Shown in pieces: positions 1 through 7,483 of a stretch of 64,000 bases of DNA. Origin of the DNA: JAWLHU01 sp041690255 (GTDB taxonomy: Bacteria > Bacillota > Sulfobacillia > Symbiobacteriales > Symbiobacteriaceae). Every line of letters starts with the position of its first letter. Position 1 is the stretch's first letter. Location of the stretch: assembly GCA_041690255.1 (NCBI GenBank), contig JAWLHU010000019.1, positions 1-64,000 of the forward strand, in the 5' to 3' direction. The notes beneath the pieces were generated by a model. It was not told the origin of the DNA. It did not search any database and saw only the letters and a list, made by a program, of their open reading frames with translations. Position numbers and translations under genes: made by a program.

Positions 1-1227
1 CAGCACCAGGTTCCCGGTGTCCTTGTTGATGCCGAAGACGAAGCCCCGCCCGTGGGTCAGCTCGGCGTTGGCGTAGGGGAAGGCGGCCGGGACCGACTCG
101 GCGGGGATGTTCCGCCGGGCGATCTGCTGGAGCGGGTCTTTGGCGACCGGCAGGCAGGCCTGGAAGCCCCGGACCTGCTCGGTGAAGCGCAGGACTCGGG
201 CACGCATTCCCTTCCCCCGGAGGCGGCCCTGAATCCGCCGGGTCAACTCCTCCAACTCTTCGAGCGTGTCGGCCCGGAGCAGGAGGTACATGCAGAGGTC
301 AAGCACGTTGTGGTTCTCGCCGGCCAGCTTCTTCAGGAGCCGGTGAGCGTCCCGCAGCCGGGCCTTGAGGGCCTCCTTCTCGTACTCCGAGAGCGTCCCG
401 GCCAGGCGGGCATTCATCTCGCCGATCGAGTTGCTGATCTCCCGCTGCAGCTCCTCGCTGTCAGATGGGTGGATCTGCTGGATCACAGCGACCCGCCGGT
501 CGATCCGGTAGAGGTCGGCAAAGTGGGCCGGGGTCACGTGCCGGGGGTAGTGGGTCATGACCAGGACCCGGGCGAAGTGGCGGCCTACCTTGAAGTGCTG
601 GGCGGTGCCGAAATCGAAGCCCTCGGCCGGGGTGATGCGGTCAAGCAGTCCCTCGTCGCCCAGCCGGATCGGGTTGATGTCGGCCATCTCGGGTTGGAGC
701 AGTTCCAGCCAGACCTGGGCGGTCTCGTGGGCGTCCAGCTCCCGGACCGGCAGGCCACAGTGCTCCAGGCCGGCCCGGACCAACTGGACCCGCTCGCCCA
801 GGGGCAGCTCCGTGGTCCGGGCGTTGGGCGGCGGACCGGGGACCACCACCAGGTTCCGCCACTGGACCAGATGCCGCTCGTGGATCAGGTGCTGCACGTG
901 GTTCAGCTTGTCGCCCAGGAGCTCGGCCCGCTGCCGGTCCGGGTCCTCGGCCACCTGGCGGATCACCTCATCTTCATAGTGGCTGAGGTCGAGGGGGACC
1001 GGCAGGGTGAGCCGCATGACCGGGAAGCGGAGGCCGTTATAGAGCTCCTCCTCGGCCCGGAGGATGCGCTTGCGCTCCTGGTTCGAGCGGAGGCGCAGGT
1101 GGAGGCTCCCCACCTCCAGGACCCGGGTCTCCCGGCCATCCTTCAGGGTCAGGGCTCCGCTAGAGCCCTCGGTCACCGGCAGCCACTCCTGAGCCGTCAG
1201 TGCGGGCCGGGGCTTGCGCCATGCCAT
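1..1227 (-). CDS. VirB4-like conjugation ATPase, N-terminal part (runs off window)
   Basis: The minus strand is open for 409 codons from an ATG at 1227 to the window edge. An AGGAGG lies about ten bases upstream. The protein begins MAWRKPRPALTAQEWLPV and has the charged, mixed alpha/beta N-terminal domain seen before the ATPase core of VirB4/TraC-type proteins. The Walker motifs would lie beyond the window, so the assignment rests on position (directly after VirB3-like, VirB6-like and pilin genes) and on overall character. VirB4 powers assembly and substrate transfer in type IV secretion at the inner membrane. The start overlaps the end of the VirB3-like gene by 68 bases in another frame, which suggests translational coupling. 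The long plus-strand frame over the same bases is a high-GC shadow. Confidence 0.75.
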   Translation of the reverse strand, partial: MAWRKPRPALTAQEWLPVTEGSSGALTLKDGRETRVLEVGSLHLRLRSNQERKRILRAEEELYNGLRFPVMRLTLPVPLDLSHYEDEVIRQVAEDPDRQRAELLGDKLNHVQHLIHERHLVQWRNLVVVPGPPPNARTTELPLGERVQLVRAGLEHCGLPVRELDAHETAQVWLELLQPEMADINPIRLGDEGLLDRITPAEGFDFGTAQHFKVGRHFARVLVMTHYPRHVTPAHFADLYRIDRRVAVIQQIHPSDSEELQREISNSIGEMNARLAGTLSEYEKEALKARLRDAHRLLKKLAGENHNVLDLCMYLLLRADTLEELEELTRRIQGRLRGKGMRARVLRFTEQVRGFQACLPVAKDPLQQIARRNIPAESVPAAFPYANAELTHGRGFVFGINKDTGNLVL

Positions 1228-1531
1228 CTGCATCCACCTCCTTTGTGTTCAGGTACCGCCCCTGGGCCTTCCCGTGGCGCCGGATCTCCAGCCCCACATC
1301 CAGCAGGGTCTGATCATCGCCCATCAGCGGGACGCAGCAGGCGCCAGCGTAGACCGCCGCCAGCAGGACCCCCACCCCCACGCCAGCGAGCACCGAGAAG
1401 CGGTAGAGCCCGAGGATCACCCCGACCACGATCACCGGGGCCAGGACCAGCCGCTTCAGATGGGTGGGGCCCATCATGAACAGCCGGTAGGTCGTCCGCA
1501 CGTTCTGCGGGAAGAAGAACTCCTCATCCAT
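1160..1531 (-). CDS. VirB3/PrgI-like conjugal transfer membrane protein
   Basis: A 123-residue protein with ATG preceded by AAGGAGG. It opens with a short soluble segment (MDEEFFFPQNVRTTYRL), followed by two closely spaced hydrophobic helices (about residues 27-45 and 47-68) and a polar tail. This is the layout of VirB3/PrgI-type inner-membrane subunits, which sit next to and often work with VirB4. The gene lies between the VirB6-like gene (16 bases upstream) and the VirB4-like gene (overlapping), so it is part of the transfer operon. The last 20 or so residues are encoded in the VirB4 overlap and are low in family character. The family assignment is by topology and context, not a strong motif. 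Confidence 0.6.
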   Translation of the reverse strand: MDEEFFFPQNVRTTYRLFMMGPTHLKRLVLAPVIVVGVILGLYRFSVLAGVGVGVLLAAVYAGACCVPLMGDDQTLLDVGLEIRRHGKAQGRYLNTKEVDADGMAQAPARTDGSGVAAGDRGL

Positions 1532-1546
1532 CCCGATCCCTCCTTC

Positions 1547-2407
1547 CTAGCCGCCCTTGGCCAGGCCAAGCATCTGCTTCATGGCAGCCGCCCGGCCTGC
1601 CTGAACCATCAGGTTGACCGCCGCCCCACCCGTGCCGACCTGGTAGACCATCTGCCGGGCCCATCGGGGTGTGTTGTAGAGCACCCAGAGGAACCCCAGC
1701 GATGCGGCCCGGTCGAACATGTCCAACGGCCCGGCCCCGCCGAACTTCCGGAGGAAGAGCAGGAGCACAAGCATCTGGATGATCGGGGTGATAACCAGCG
1801 AGACCACCTCCCGGAGCCACATCGCCCAGGTGGAGCTCCCACCCTCCCTCATGAGGCCCAGGGCCATGAGGGGGCCCACGCAGAGCAGGACCGTGAACTC
1901 ACAGGTGATCACCACCCGCTGGATCGTCAGGATGATCGCCCCGACGATGAAGACAATGCTGGTCATGAGGAGGGTCGGCGGGGCTCCCAGGGGAAACGAG
2001 AAGAAGTCTTGTAGCAGGTTGATATCCAGCCCTACGGCCGCCAGCACTTCCCGGGCGTGGTCGGCCAGCGTCCCGATGAACCAGGCTGCCAGGGAGGTCC
2101 CTGTCACCGCGGCCCCAGCCAGGATCGCCCGGCGGATGATCGTCTCTGGGGCCATCGTCGCCGCCCCATCGATCCGCTGGAGCGACTCCCGCAACACATG
2201 CCACCCGATGATCGCCGGCAGCGCCCCCAGCGCCGCAGCTACGGCAACCTGGGTCAGCGTCTCGACAGTCGGATCCTGAATCACCGCCAGCGGCGGGGCG
2301 AAGAAGAAGGAGAACCAATCCCAGGCCTGGTTGGACCACTCGCCGGTCACCTGCTGCAGAATGTACATGACGATCCCGTAGGCCTGGTCCTGAACCCAGG
2401 AACCCAT
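1547..2407 (-). CDS. VirB6/TrbL-like polytopic conjugation channel protein
   Basis: A 286-residue protein with an ATG start and GGAGGGGGAG upstream. It has at least five hydrophobic stretches: around residues 40-60, 95-125, 150-180, 195-215 and 220-240. VirB6/TrbL proteins are the multi-spanning inner-membrane components of type IV secretion channels, and the gene sits in the expected place between the pilin and VirB3/VirB4 genes. The C-terminus (from about residue 250) is amphipathic and rich in Ala and Met. It follows the tiny membrane gene at 2411-2542 with only three bases between stop and start, so the two are probably co-translated. The exact subfamily is uncertain because these proteins diverge quickly. 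Confidence 0.65.
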   Translation of the reverse strand: MGSWVQDQAYGIVMYILQQVTGEWSNQAWDWFSFFFAPPLAVIQDPTVETLTQVAVAAALGALPAIIGWHVLRESLQRIDGAATMAPETIIRRAILAGAAVTGTSLAAWFIGTLADHAREVLAAVGLDINLLQDFFSFPLGAPPTLLMTSIVFIVGAIILTIQRVVITCEFTVLLCVGPLMALGLMREGGSSTWAMWLREVVSLVITPIIQMLVLLLFLRKFGGAGPLDMFDRAASLGFLWVLYNTPRWARQMVYQVGTGGAAVNLMVQAGRAAAMKQMLGLAKGG

Positions 2408-2410
2408 GAA

Positions 2411-2542
2411 CTACTCCCCCTCCGCCATGGCCGACAAGATCGGCCGGTTCTCTGCCGATGGAGCCATCGTCCAACCGATCAGCATCATCCCGATCCCGAT
2501 GACCAGGAGGATGTAGCCAATCACCAACCGTGGATGTTTCAC
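2411..2542 (-). CDS. Small single-pass membrane protein of the transfer operon (43 aa)
   Basis: A GTG at 2542 with AAGGAG about eleven bases upstream opens a 43-residue frame. It begins VKHPRLVIGYILLVIG, has one strong transmembrane helix (about residues 7-26) and ends in a short polar tail. The stop is three bases before the VirB6-like start, and the gene follows the pilin gene after an attenuator-like hairpin. Size and topology recall tiny accessory subunits of type IV secretion systems, but I recognise no family. Reality of the gene is supported by spacing, ribosome binding site and the fit of the frame between its neighbours. Confidence 0.55.
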   Translation of the reverse strand: MKHPRLVIGYILLVIGIGMMLIGWTMAPSAENRPILSAMAEGE

Positions 2543-2565
2543 ACCCAAAACGCTCCTTTCAGTGG

Positions 2566-2593
2566 GCAACCCCTCCCGGGTGGGAGGGGTTGC
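2566..2593 (-). terminator. Strong hairpin below the pilin gene (attenuator or mRNA stabiliser)
   Basis: GCAACCCCTCCC pairs perfectly with GGGAGGGGTTGC around a four-base loop (12-bp stem). There is no T-run on the minus strand. It lies in the only real gap of the transfer operon, just after the pilin stop. Such a structure could raise pilin mRNA over the downstream genes by partial termination or 3' protection. Confidence 0.55.
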
Positions 2594-2610
2594 GTCTGTG
2601 TCTGCGGCCC

Positions 2611-2946
2611 TTACTTGAACACCATGCCAGCGATGCCCACCAGGATCGATGCCCCCGTCCCGATCGCCGTCAACTTCAGCACCTCCACGATCTGGTTGCC
2701 GGTGCGGCTCATGGCCTCGTCCTCGCCCATCGCCTTCGCCATCTTCCGCTTCAGCGCCAGGCCGGCCACCGCCACCCCGCCCATGGTCGGGATCAGGGCC
2801 GTCACCACCGTGCTCGCCTTCGTCAGGAAGGTCGAGATCTTGGTCTGCGCATCGTCAAGCGGATCGGCCATCGCCACGCTGGACATCACGAAGACCAGAA
2901 GGCACGCATACCCCGCCACGAACAGAATCCGAGTCCACTTAGACAT
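2611..2946 (-). CDS. VirB2/TrbC-like pilin (prepilin)
   Basis: A 111-residue protein with ATG and AAGGAGG upstream. An N-terminal signal peptide ends near AMA at residues 24-26. Two hydrophobic helices follow (about 45-64 and 92-110) with a short charged loop rich in Lys between them (LKRKMAKAM). This is the classic VirB2/TrbC pilin or Firmicute pilin-like plan: a small exported protein forming the conjugative conduit. The gene is the first after the coupling protein on the transcript and is followed by a strong hairpin, which fits a need for more pilin than other subunits. Annotation is by topology and context. Confidence 0.65.
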   Translation of the reverse strand: MSKWTRILFVAGYACLLVFVMSSVAMADPLDDAQTKISTFLTKASTVVTALIPTMGGVAVAGLALKRKMAKAMGEDEAMSRTGNQIVEVLKLTAIGTGASILVGIAGMVFK

Positions 2947-2961
2947 TCGAAGCCCTCCTTG

Positions 2962-4782
2962 TTACTTTCCGGCCAGCCAGGTCGGCCGGTCATCGTCCCC
3001 ATCCCTCTTGCGGCGCTTTTCCAGCTCAGGCAGCGGGGCCGCATCGATCGGCCGGCTCGCCACCTCATGCTCCCGTGGATGTCGGAGCCGCCGCTGCTCC
3101 TGCCCCGGGAACTCATCAATCGGATACTTCAGGAGCCGGGCCGGGGCCATCCCCCGCTGGATCAGCAGAAGCTGGTCCTCCCCCAGCCCTTCCTCCCCCT
3201 GGCCCTGGACCTCGTCGGGCAGCATCAGCGCACGGCTGGTGTAGTGCTGGCTCTCGCTGTTGCTGGCTCCCTTGTCGGTCTGCGTAGAGCTGGTGCTGGT
3301 CGTTCTGATCGTGCTGGTCCCGAGCCGCTTGGAGAGCCATTCGGCGGTCTCCTGGTCGTTAGCCGCCAGGGCCAGGATCGTATCGGCACAACCGGTGATG
3401 GTGTTCCAGGCCTCACCGTAGCCCGCTTTCAACTGCCCGATGGTCTGCAGGATCATCTCGACGAGGAGCCCCCGGCTGCGGATCGTCGCCAGCCGCTTCT
3501 CCAGGTCGGGAATCCGGCCGATGTTGGCCATCTCCTCCAGCATCAGGCGGACCTCGTGCTCCAGCCGGCCGCCGTTCTCATCCGCAGCGGTGATCAGTTC
3601 CTGAAAGGCCTGGTCAAAGAAGAGCGAGGTCAGGGCCTGATAGGTGCTGTGATGATCCGGGATGATCACGAAGAGCGCCGTGGGTTTGCGCCCCAGGTCC
3701 CGGAGGTCAAAGTCGCTGGATGCGGTCAGGGCGGCGATCTCGGGGCTGGCCCAGAGCTGGAGCCGGACAGCGAACCCGATGAAGACACCATCCCGGGTCT
3801 TGTCGGACAGGCTCGCCACCTGGGCGTAGAGCCGGCGGGCGGTCTCATCCACCCCGGGCGCCTCGAAGGTCGCCTCCATCAGTTCCTGGTTCTTGGCGAA
3901 GGTGTTGCCCAGGTGGAGCACGGCGGCCAGGTGCTGGTGCTCGGGCTTCAGGCAGCGCTTGGCGTACCAGATCAGGCAGGCCAGGAGCGAGCGCTCGGCG
4001 TTGGTCCAGAAGGCGTCACCCGCCACCTGCGTCCCGGATGTGTTGCTGATGATCGTGTTGGCGAGCCGGAAGGCGTCCTCCACCGATCGGACGTAATCCA
4101 TGGGGTTGTAGCGGTCGCTGGCCCGTGGCTGGAGCAGGTTGACGGATCGGATCTCCCAACCCTGCTCCCGCAGCAGCTCGGCCATGTCCCGATACAGGTC
4201 TCCTTTAGGGTCGGTTACTAGCAAGCTCCGCTGCTTGTCGCACCGGGCCGCATGGACCAGGTTGGGCAGAGAGTACCGGCTGGTCTTGCCACTCCCAGGC
4301 GGCCCGACGATCAGGACGAACCGGTTCCGGGTCCGGGATGACCAGGGGAAGATCACCGGCCGCCATCGGCCTCGCTCCCAGAGCCGCCCGAGGACAGCGC
4401 CGGGGCCATCAGATTCGAAGGTCCGGAGCACCTCCTCTGATGTAGCCCAACGGCCCGTACCGTGGCTCCCGTAGGAGCTGGCCACCTGGGGCCGGCTAGC
4501 CTGGGTCTGCCGGTTCATCTGCGCCCAGAGCACCAGGCAGCCCACCAGGGTAACGATGCCGATGGTGTAGCGCTTGACCTCCTGGTCAGTGGCCACGAGC
4601 GTGAAGAGCGCTCTGGGATGCCGTAGCACGGCCAGATACCACTCCCAGGCCTCCGGGCTCCCGTTGTACTTGCCGATGACCACCAGCACGAGGGCCAGAG
4701 CCCCCAGCAGGTACGCCCCCACAAGCAGGGCCAGGCCAATCAGTCCGGCCCAGACCGCCATCCCCTTCAGCCGGTCCCGCAA
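2962..4782 (-). CDS. VirD4/TraG-type coupling protein ATPase
   Basis: A 606-residue protein starting at TTG with GGGGTGAAG upstream. Two transmembrane helices (about 12-37 and 72-88) are followed by the RecA-like motor. Walker A GPPGSGKT is at residues 160-167, and a second acidic motif LLVTDPKGD near 190 is typical of T4 coupling proteins. The family joins the relaxosome to the type IV channel and pumps the DNA strand. The C-terminal tail (from about 545) is charged and probably contacts the relaxase. The gene is 13 bases from the relaxase gene, in the same operon. Full length for the family and without visible lesions. Confidence 0.9.
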   Translation of the reverse strand: MRDRLKGMAVWAGLIGLALLVGAYLLGALALVLVVIGKYNGSPEAWEWYLAVLRHPRALFTLVATDQEVKRYTIGIVTLVGCLVLWAQMNRQTQASRPQVASSYGSHGTGRWATSEEVLRTFESDGPGAVLGRLWERGRWRPVIFPWSSRTRNRFVLIVGPPGSGKTSRYSLPNLVHAARCDKQRSLLVTDPKGDLYRDMAELLREQGWEIRSVNLLQPRASDRYNPMDYVRSVEDAFRLANTIISNTSGTQVAGDAFWTNAERSLLACLIWYAKRCLKPEHQHLAAVLHLGNTFAKNQELMEATFEAPGVDETARRLYAQVASLSDKTRDGVFIGFAVRLQLWASPEIAALTASSDFDLRDLGRKPTALFVIIPDHHSTYQALTSLFFDQAFQELITAADENGGRLEHEVRLMLEEMANIGRIPDLEKRLATIRSRGLLVEMILQTIGQLKAGYGEAWNTITGCADTILALAANDQETAEWLSKRLGTSTIRTTSTSSTQTDKGASNSESQHYTSRALMLPDEVQGQGEEGLGEDQLLLIQRGMAPARLLKYPIDEFPGQEQRRLRHPREHEVASRPIDAAPLPELEKRRKRDGDDDRPTWLAGK

Positions 4783-4795
4783 GAGACTTCACCCC

Positions 4796-5503
4796 CTAAC
4801 GGTCACGATCGTCATCATCGCCACGCAACCACCGCTGATGATCCCGCTCGGCCTCCCGCCATCTGCGACGCCGCTCCTCCTCAATCATCCGGGAGAAGTG
4901 CTTCATCAGGCTGTAGTTCAGCTCCGGCCCCCGGTGTAGCTCGGGGATGCCGGCGGCCCGCTCCAGCGCCCGGGCCTGTGCCCGGTGATAGGCGAGGACC
5001 CGCCCCGTGACCCGGCGGAACTGTCTCAGGTCCTCTCTTGTGAGGGTCAACTTGCGCCGGCGGCCGCTCTGGTCCTCGTAGACCGCTTTGACGATGATGT
5101 GACAGTGCGGATGGGTCGGGTTGTCGTGCTGCGAGGCGATCCAGGTCAACTTCCGGCCGGTCTCCCGTTCGTAGGTCTGCATCACCTCCCTTGTGACCTC
5201 TCTCCAGTCGGTCAGACCGCATCGGTCGAACTCTTCCCGGCTCAGGGATAGCAGGCAGTGGAAGGCTTTGGGCGACTTCGGGTGCCGTGTGAGCCGGTCG
5301 GGCAGGTCTCGGATGAAACTCTTCACATCTGAATGGTCGGTGTCGGGGCCAAAGGCCCCTTTCTCCTTGCCCTCCAGGTCCTTGGACCGGAAGGCGACGT
5401 ACCGGATCATCTGCGAGGCTCCCCGGACGGTCTTGGTGTTGCGGATCACCCGGAAGAATGGCGTGAAGCTCCGTCCGGGCCTGGCCATCCACCGGGGCGC
5501 CAC
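4796..5503 (-). CDS. HUH relaxase (MOBP/VirD2-like)
   Basis: A 235-residue protein with a GTG start at 5503 and GGAGG eight bases upstream. The metal-binding motif H-P-H-C-H is near residue 153 within QHDNPTHPHCHIIVKA, typical of motif III of relaxases that nick oriT and remain bound to the 5' end. The N-terminal part (FGPDTDHSDVKSF, FHCLLSLS) matches short VirD2-type relaxases of conjugative elements from high-GC Gram-positives. A tyrosine such as Y35 or Y111 would be the nucleophile, but I cannot say which. A basic, Arg-rich tail follows. The gene lies between the accessory DNA-binding gene and the coupling-protein gene. Confidence 0.8.
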   Translation of the reverse strand: MAPRWMARPGRSFTPFFRVIRNTKTVRGASQMIRYVAFRSKDLEGKEKGAFGPDTDHSDVKSFIRDLPDRLTRHPKSPKAFHCLLSLSREEFDRCGLTDWREVTREVMQTYERETGRKLTWIASQHDNPTHPHCHIIVKAVYEDQSGRRRKLTLTREDLRQFRRVTGRVLAYHRAQARALERAAGIPELHRGPELNYSLMKHFSRMIEEERRRRWREAERDHQRWLRGDDDDRDR

Positions 5504-5526
5504 CTCGATCCCCTCCCCCGCTGGCC

Positions 5527-5955
5527 CTAGTCGTCGTCGATCTGGTCAGACCGTGGCTGCCGCTTGAACTCCTTGACGGCGTAGTGCCACCCCTGCTCCC
5601 GCCAGGTCTCGACCTTGCCCGGCGAGACGCCGGCCTCGGTCACGAAGTTGAGCCAGATGTATTGGGAGCGGAGCACCTCCAGGGCGGAGCGGGCGATCAT
5701 CGAGCGGAGGCTCGCCTCCATTCGCTTGTGCCGCTCCTGGAGCACCCGGTCGATCTCGGGGGCGAGGGCCTGGTCGGTGTGGTTGGCAACCTCCTCCGCC
5801 AGAAGTCTGGTCAGCCCCTCCTCGACAAGCGCTTTGATGTGTGTCCGTCGACGCTTAGCCAGTGCGACCACTCGACTGTACAGGGCTTCATCTAATCGGA
5901 AGGAACGTTCAACGGTTCCAGGAACCACTCTGCGACGCTTTTTCGGTCCTTCCAT
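5527..5955 (-). CDS. Relaxosome accessory protein, probable ribbon-helix-helix (MobC-like)
   Basis: A 142-residue basic protein. I chose the ATG at 5955 (MEGPKKRRR) because the upstream GTG at 5970 has its ribosome binding site too close. After a basic leader, residues 18-55 (VERSFRLDEALYSRVVALAKRR, then KALVEEGLTRLL) have the strand-helix-helix pattern of ribbon-helix-helix DNA-binding proteins. The rest is helical and Arg-rich. The gene precedes the relaxase by 23 bases and lies next to direct repeats that may be oriT, so a role in oriT binding or transfer-gene control is likely. Family by pattern only. Confidence 0.55.
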   Translation of the reverse strand: MEGPKKRRRVVPGTVERSFRLDEALYSRVVALAKRRRTHIKALVEEGLTRLLAEEVANHTDQALAPEIDRVLQERHKRMEASLRSMIARSALEVLRSQYIWLNFVTEAGVSPGKVETWREQGWHYAVKEFKRQPRSDQIDDD

Positions 5956-5958
5956 GGG

Positions 5959-6076
5959 TGTGCGCCTCACTTCCCCCCTTCTGCGACAAGGGTTTCAGAC
6001 GATGGAGTCGCGCGTCCCCTCCCTGTGCGCCTCACCTCAGCCCTTGCAGCCGTAGGCTTTGCGGCGACGGAGTCGC
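5959..6076. repeat. Two imperfect 53-bp direct repeats upstream of the relaxase operon (candidate oriT)
   Basis: TGTGCGCCTCAC at 5959 recurs at 6024. Each copy continues about 53 bp to GGAGTCGC with roughly 70 percent identity, a 65-bp period. The right-hand copy ends in the inverted repeat GCGAC-GGA-GTCGC. Location directly upstream of the accessory and relaxase genes is where an oriT with iterated protein sites is expected. Confidence 0.4.
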
Positions 6077-6134
6077 AGCATCTATCCTGCGAGCACGCTC
6101 TCCCCGGGGCCGGCAGGTCACGGGGATGGGCGGG

Positions 6135-6178
6135 CGGAGGCGGGAGGGTCAGGGAACCGGAGAGGTTCCCTGCCTCCG
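6135..6178. terminator. Compound hairpin downstream of the AbrB-like gene
   Basis: CGGAGGC (6135) pairs with GCCTCCG (6172), enclosing the inner stem AGGGAACC-GGAGA-GGTTCCCT (6151-6171). It lies past the minus-strand AbrB-like stop and upstream of the relaxosome genes. It could end the AbrB transcript or be part of oriT. Confidence 0.4.
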
Positions 6179-6238
6179 GGGCGGCCGACCAGGCCGACCC
6201 GGACCGGTGCGGGCTGCTCGTGGGCCGAGTACCCGGCG

Positions 6239-6505
6239 CTACGTCGATACCGCCGCCCCGACCTCCGCTGCACAGCGCCGGCAGATCGACCGGCCTGCGT
6301 AGTGGAGCAGCACCTCCAGGTCGCCGCAGAAGAGGCAGGCCCCTCCCGGCGTATAGCGCTGGAGCAGGAGTGCCCCGTCTCTCGCCGGGATCAGCTCCAT
6401 GTGCGCCCCGGCCCGGATGTCATGGCAGCGCCGCCACTCCGCCGGCAGAACCACCCGCCCGAGCCGATCGACTTGCCGGATGAACCCGCCAAGCCCTACT
6501 GACAT
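6239..6505 (-). CDS. AbrB/SpoVT-like DNA-binding protein with C-terminal zinc ribbon
   Basis: An 88-residue protein. Residues 6-50 (GFIRQVDRLGRVVLPAEWRR and on) are the swapped-hairpin AbrB domain of transition-state regulators. Residues 55-83 add two Cys-x-x-Cys pairs (CLFC and CRRC), a small zinc ribbon. It is transcribed divergently from the Xre regulator at 6719 with a shared 213-bp control region. The arrangement suggests a switch controlling the transfer module downstream on the minus strand. Fusion of an AbrB fold to a zinc ribbon in such a small protein is somewhat unusual. The start is the ATG at 6505 with GAAAGGAGGGAAGCCG upstream. Confidence 0.75.
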   Translation of the reverse strand: MSVGLGGFIRQVDRLGRVVLPAEWRRCHDIRAGAHMELIPARDGALLLQRYTPGGACLFCGDLEVLLHYAGRSICRRCAAEVGAAVST

Positions 6506-6718
6506 CGGCTTCCCTCCTTTCCTGCTGGTATGAGATCCAGATCACCCTTCGTTTCGTGGCATCAATAGCAATTCGTTGTATATCGGGTGCAGTCGTGGGG
6601 CAAACTGGTCGGATACCCAGGTCGAGTATAGCAAAACGAAATGAATCTGCCAAGAGGATTTGCTTAAGCTCTGGGGAAGAAAATACGTAGCGGCTTGAAC
6701 ATAGCATTCCGTTGTGAG
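6506..6718. promoter_or_regulatory. Divergent control region between AbrB-like and Xre genes
   Basis: This AT-richer 213-bp gap holds the promoters of both regulators. Possible operator repeats are AATTCGTTGT near 6570 and ATTCCGTTGT near 6704, plus CGTTTCG near 6552 and its near-complement CGAAATG near 6636. No clean -35/-10 pair could be fixed by eye. Confidence 0.35.
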
Positions 6719-7462
6719 GTGAGTACCATCGACGACCTGTATGCCCAGATCGGAGAGCGAATCAGGCAGGCCCGCGAGGATCGTGGCTGGACGCAGGCCC
6801 AACTAGGCGAGGCGCTCGGGTACTCGCAGGCTACCATCGGCAACTACGAGCTGGGCCGGCGCCATGTCGGCCTGGATGATCTCTATCGCATCGCTGACGC
6901 CCTCAGCAAGCCCTACGCCTACTTCCTGGGCGTCGACCGCCAGATCGAAGAGGAGACCAGGCGGGAGCTGGAGCGGAAGGTCCGGCGGGACATGGCCGAG
7001 TTCGTTGGGGTGCGCATGCTGCCCGTGATCTCCGAGCCGGTCCCGCACGACGTGCCGCTGGATGACAGCCAGGTCGAGGCGAAGATGCCAGTGCCCAGGG
7101 AGCTGGCTCCCGAAGCCGATCTGGTCTTCCGGATCTCGCCCGGGACCGGCGGGTACCTCTTCCTGAGCGGGGCCGGCTCAAGGGGCCCGGGGCAGGTCTG
7201 GGCGCTCCATGCCGGCGGCCGGGTGGGGCTCTACCGGGTGGGGCTGGGCGGCGATCTGCGCTCGCTGGCCGACTCATCGGGCCCCGCGGTGCCCTTCACC
7301 GTGCTTGGTCGGTTCTGCGGGGTCTACTCGACCGATCCAGAGCCGGCGGGGGAGGGTGGACCGTCCCCGGTGCCCCCATCTCCCTGGGATGACCTCGACC
7401 CGGCCGATCAGCAGCAGGTGATCCAGTTCGTGGAGTTCCTGCGAGCGAAGAAGGCTAGGTGA
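6719..7462 (+). CDS. Xre-family transcriptional regulator with large C-terminal sensor region
   Basis: A 247-residue protein if started at GTG 6719; an in-frame TTG at 6695 is possible but has no ribosome site. Residues 4-65 form a helix-turn-helix (IGERIRQAREDRGWTQAQLGEALG, then YSQATIGNYELGRRH), the Cro/CI/Xre type. Residues 65-200 are a beta-rich region that could dimerise or sense a ligand, and the last part (PWDDLDPADQQQVIQFVEFLRAKKA) is helical. I see no clear Ser-Lys peptidase dyad of a LexA/CI repressor. It is probably the master repressor of the conjugative element, given its divergence from the AbrB-like gene. An HNH gene follows 21 bases later. Confidence 0.8.
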   Translation: MSTIDDLYAQIGERIRQAREDRGWTQAQLGEALGYSQATIGNYELGRRHVGLDDLYRIADALSKPYAYFLGVDRQIEEETRRELERKVRRDMAEFVGVRMLPVISEPVPHDVPLDDSQVEAKMPVPRELAPEADLVFRISPGTGGYLFLSGAGSRGPGQVWALHAGGRVGLYRVGLGGDLRSLADSSGPAVPFTVLGRFCGVYSTDPEPAGEGGPSPVPPSPWDDLDPADQQQVIQFVEFLRAKKAR

Positions 7463-7483
7463 ATGCATTGCTGGAGGTGTAAT

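Noticed and set aside
52..1479. Long plus-strand open frame
   Set aside because: It is the antisense shadow of the VirB4-like and VirB3-like genes; it has low-complexity composition and no ribosome site, while the minus strand reads as sensible protein.
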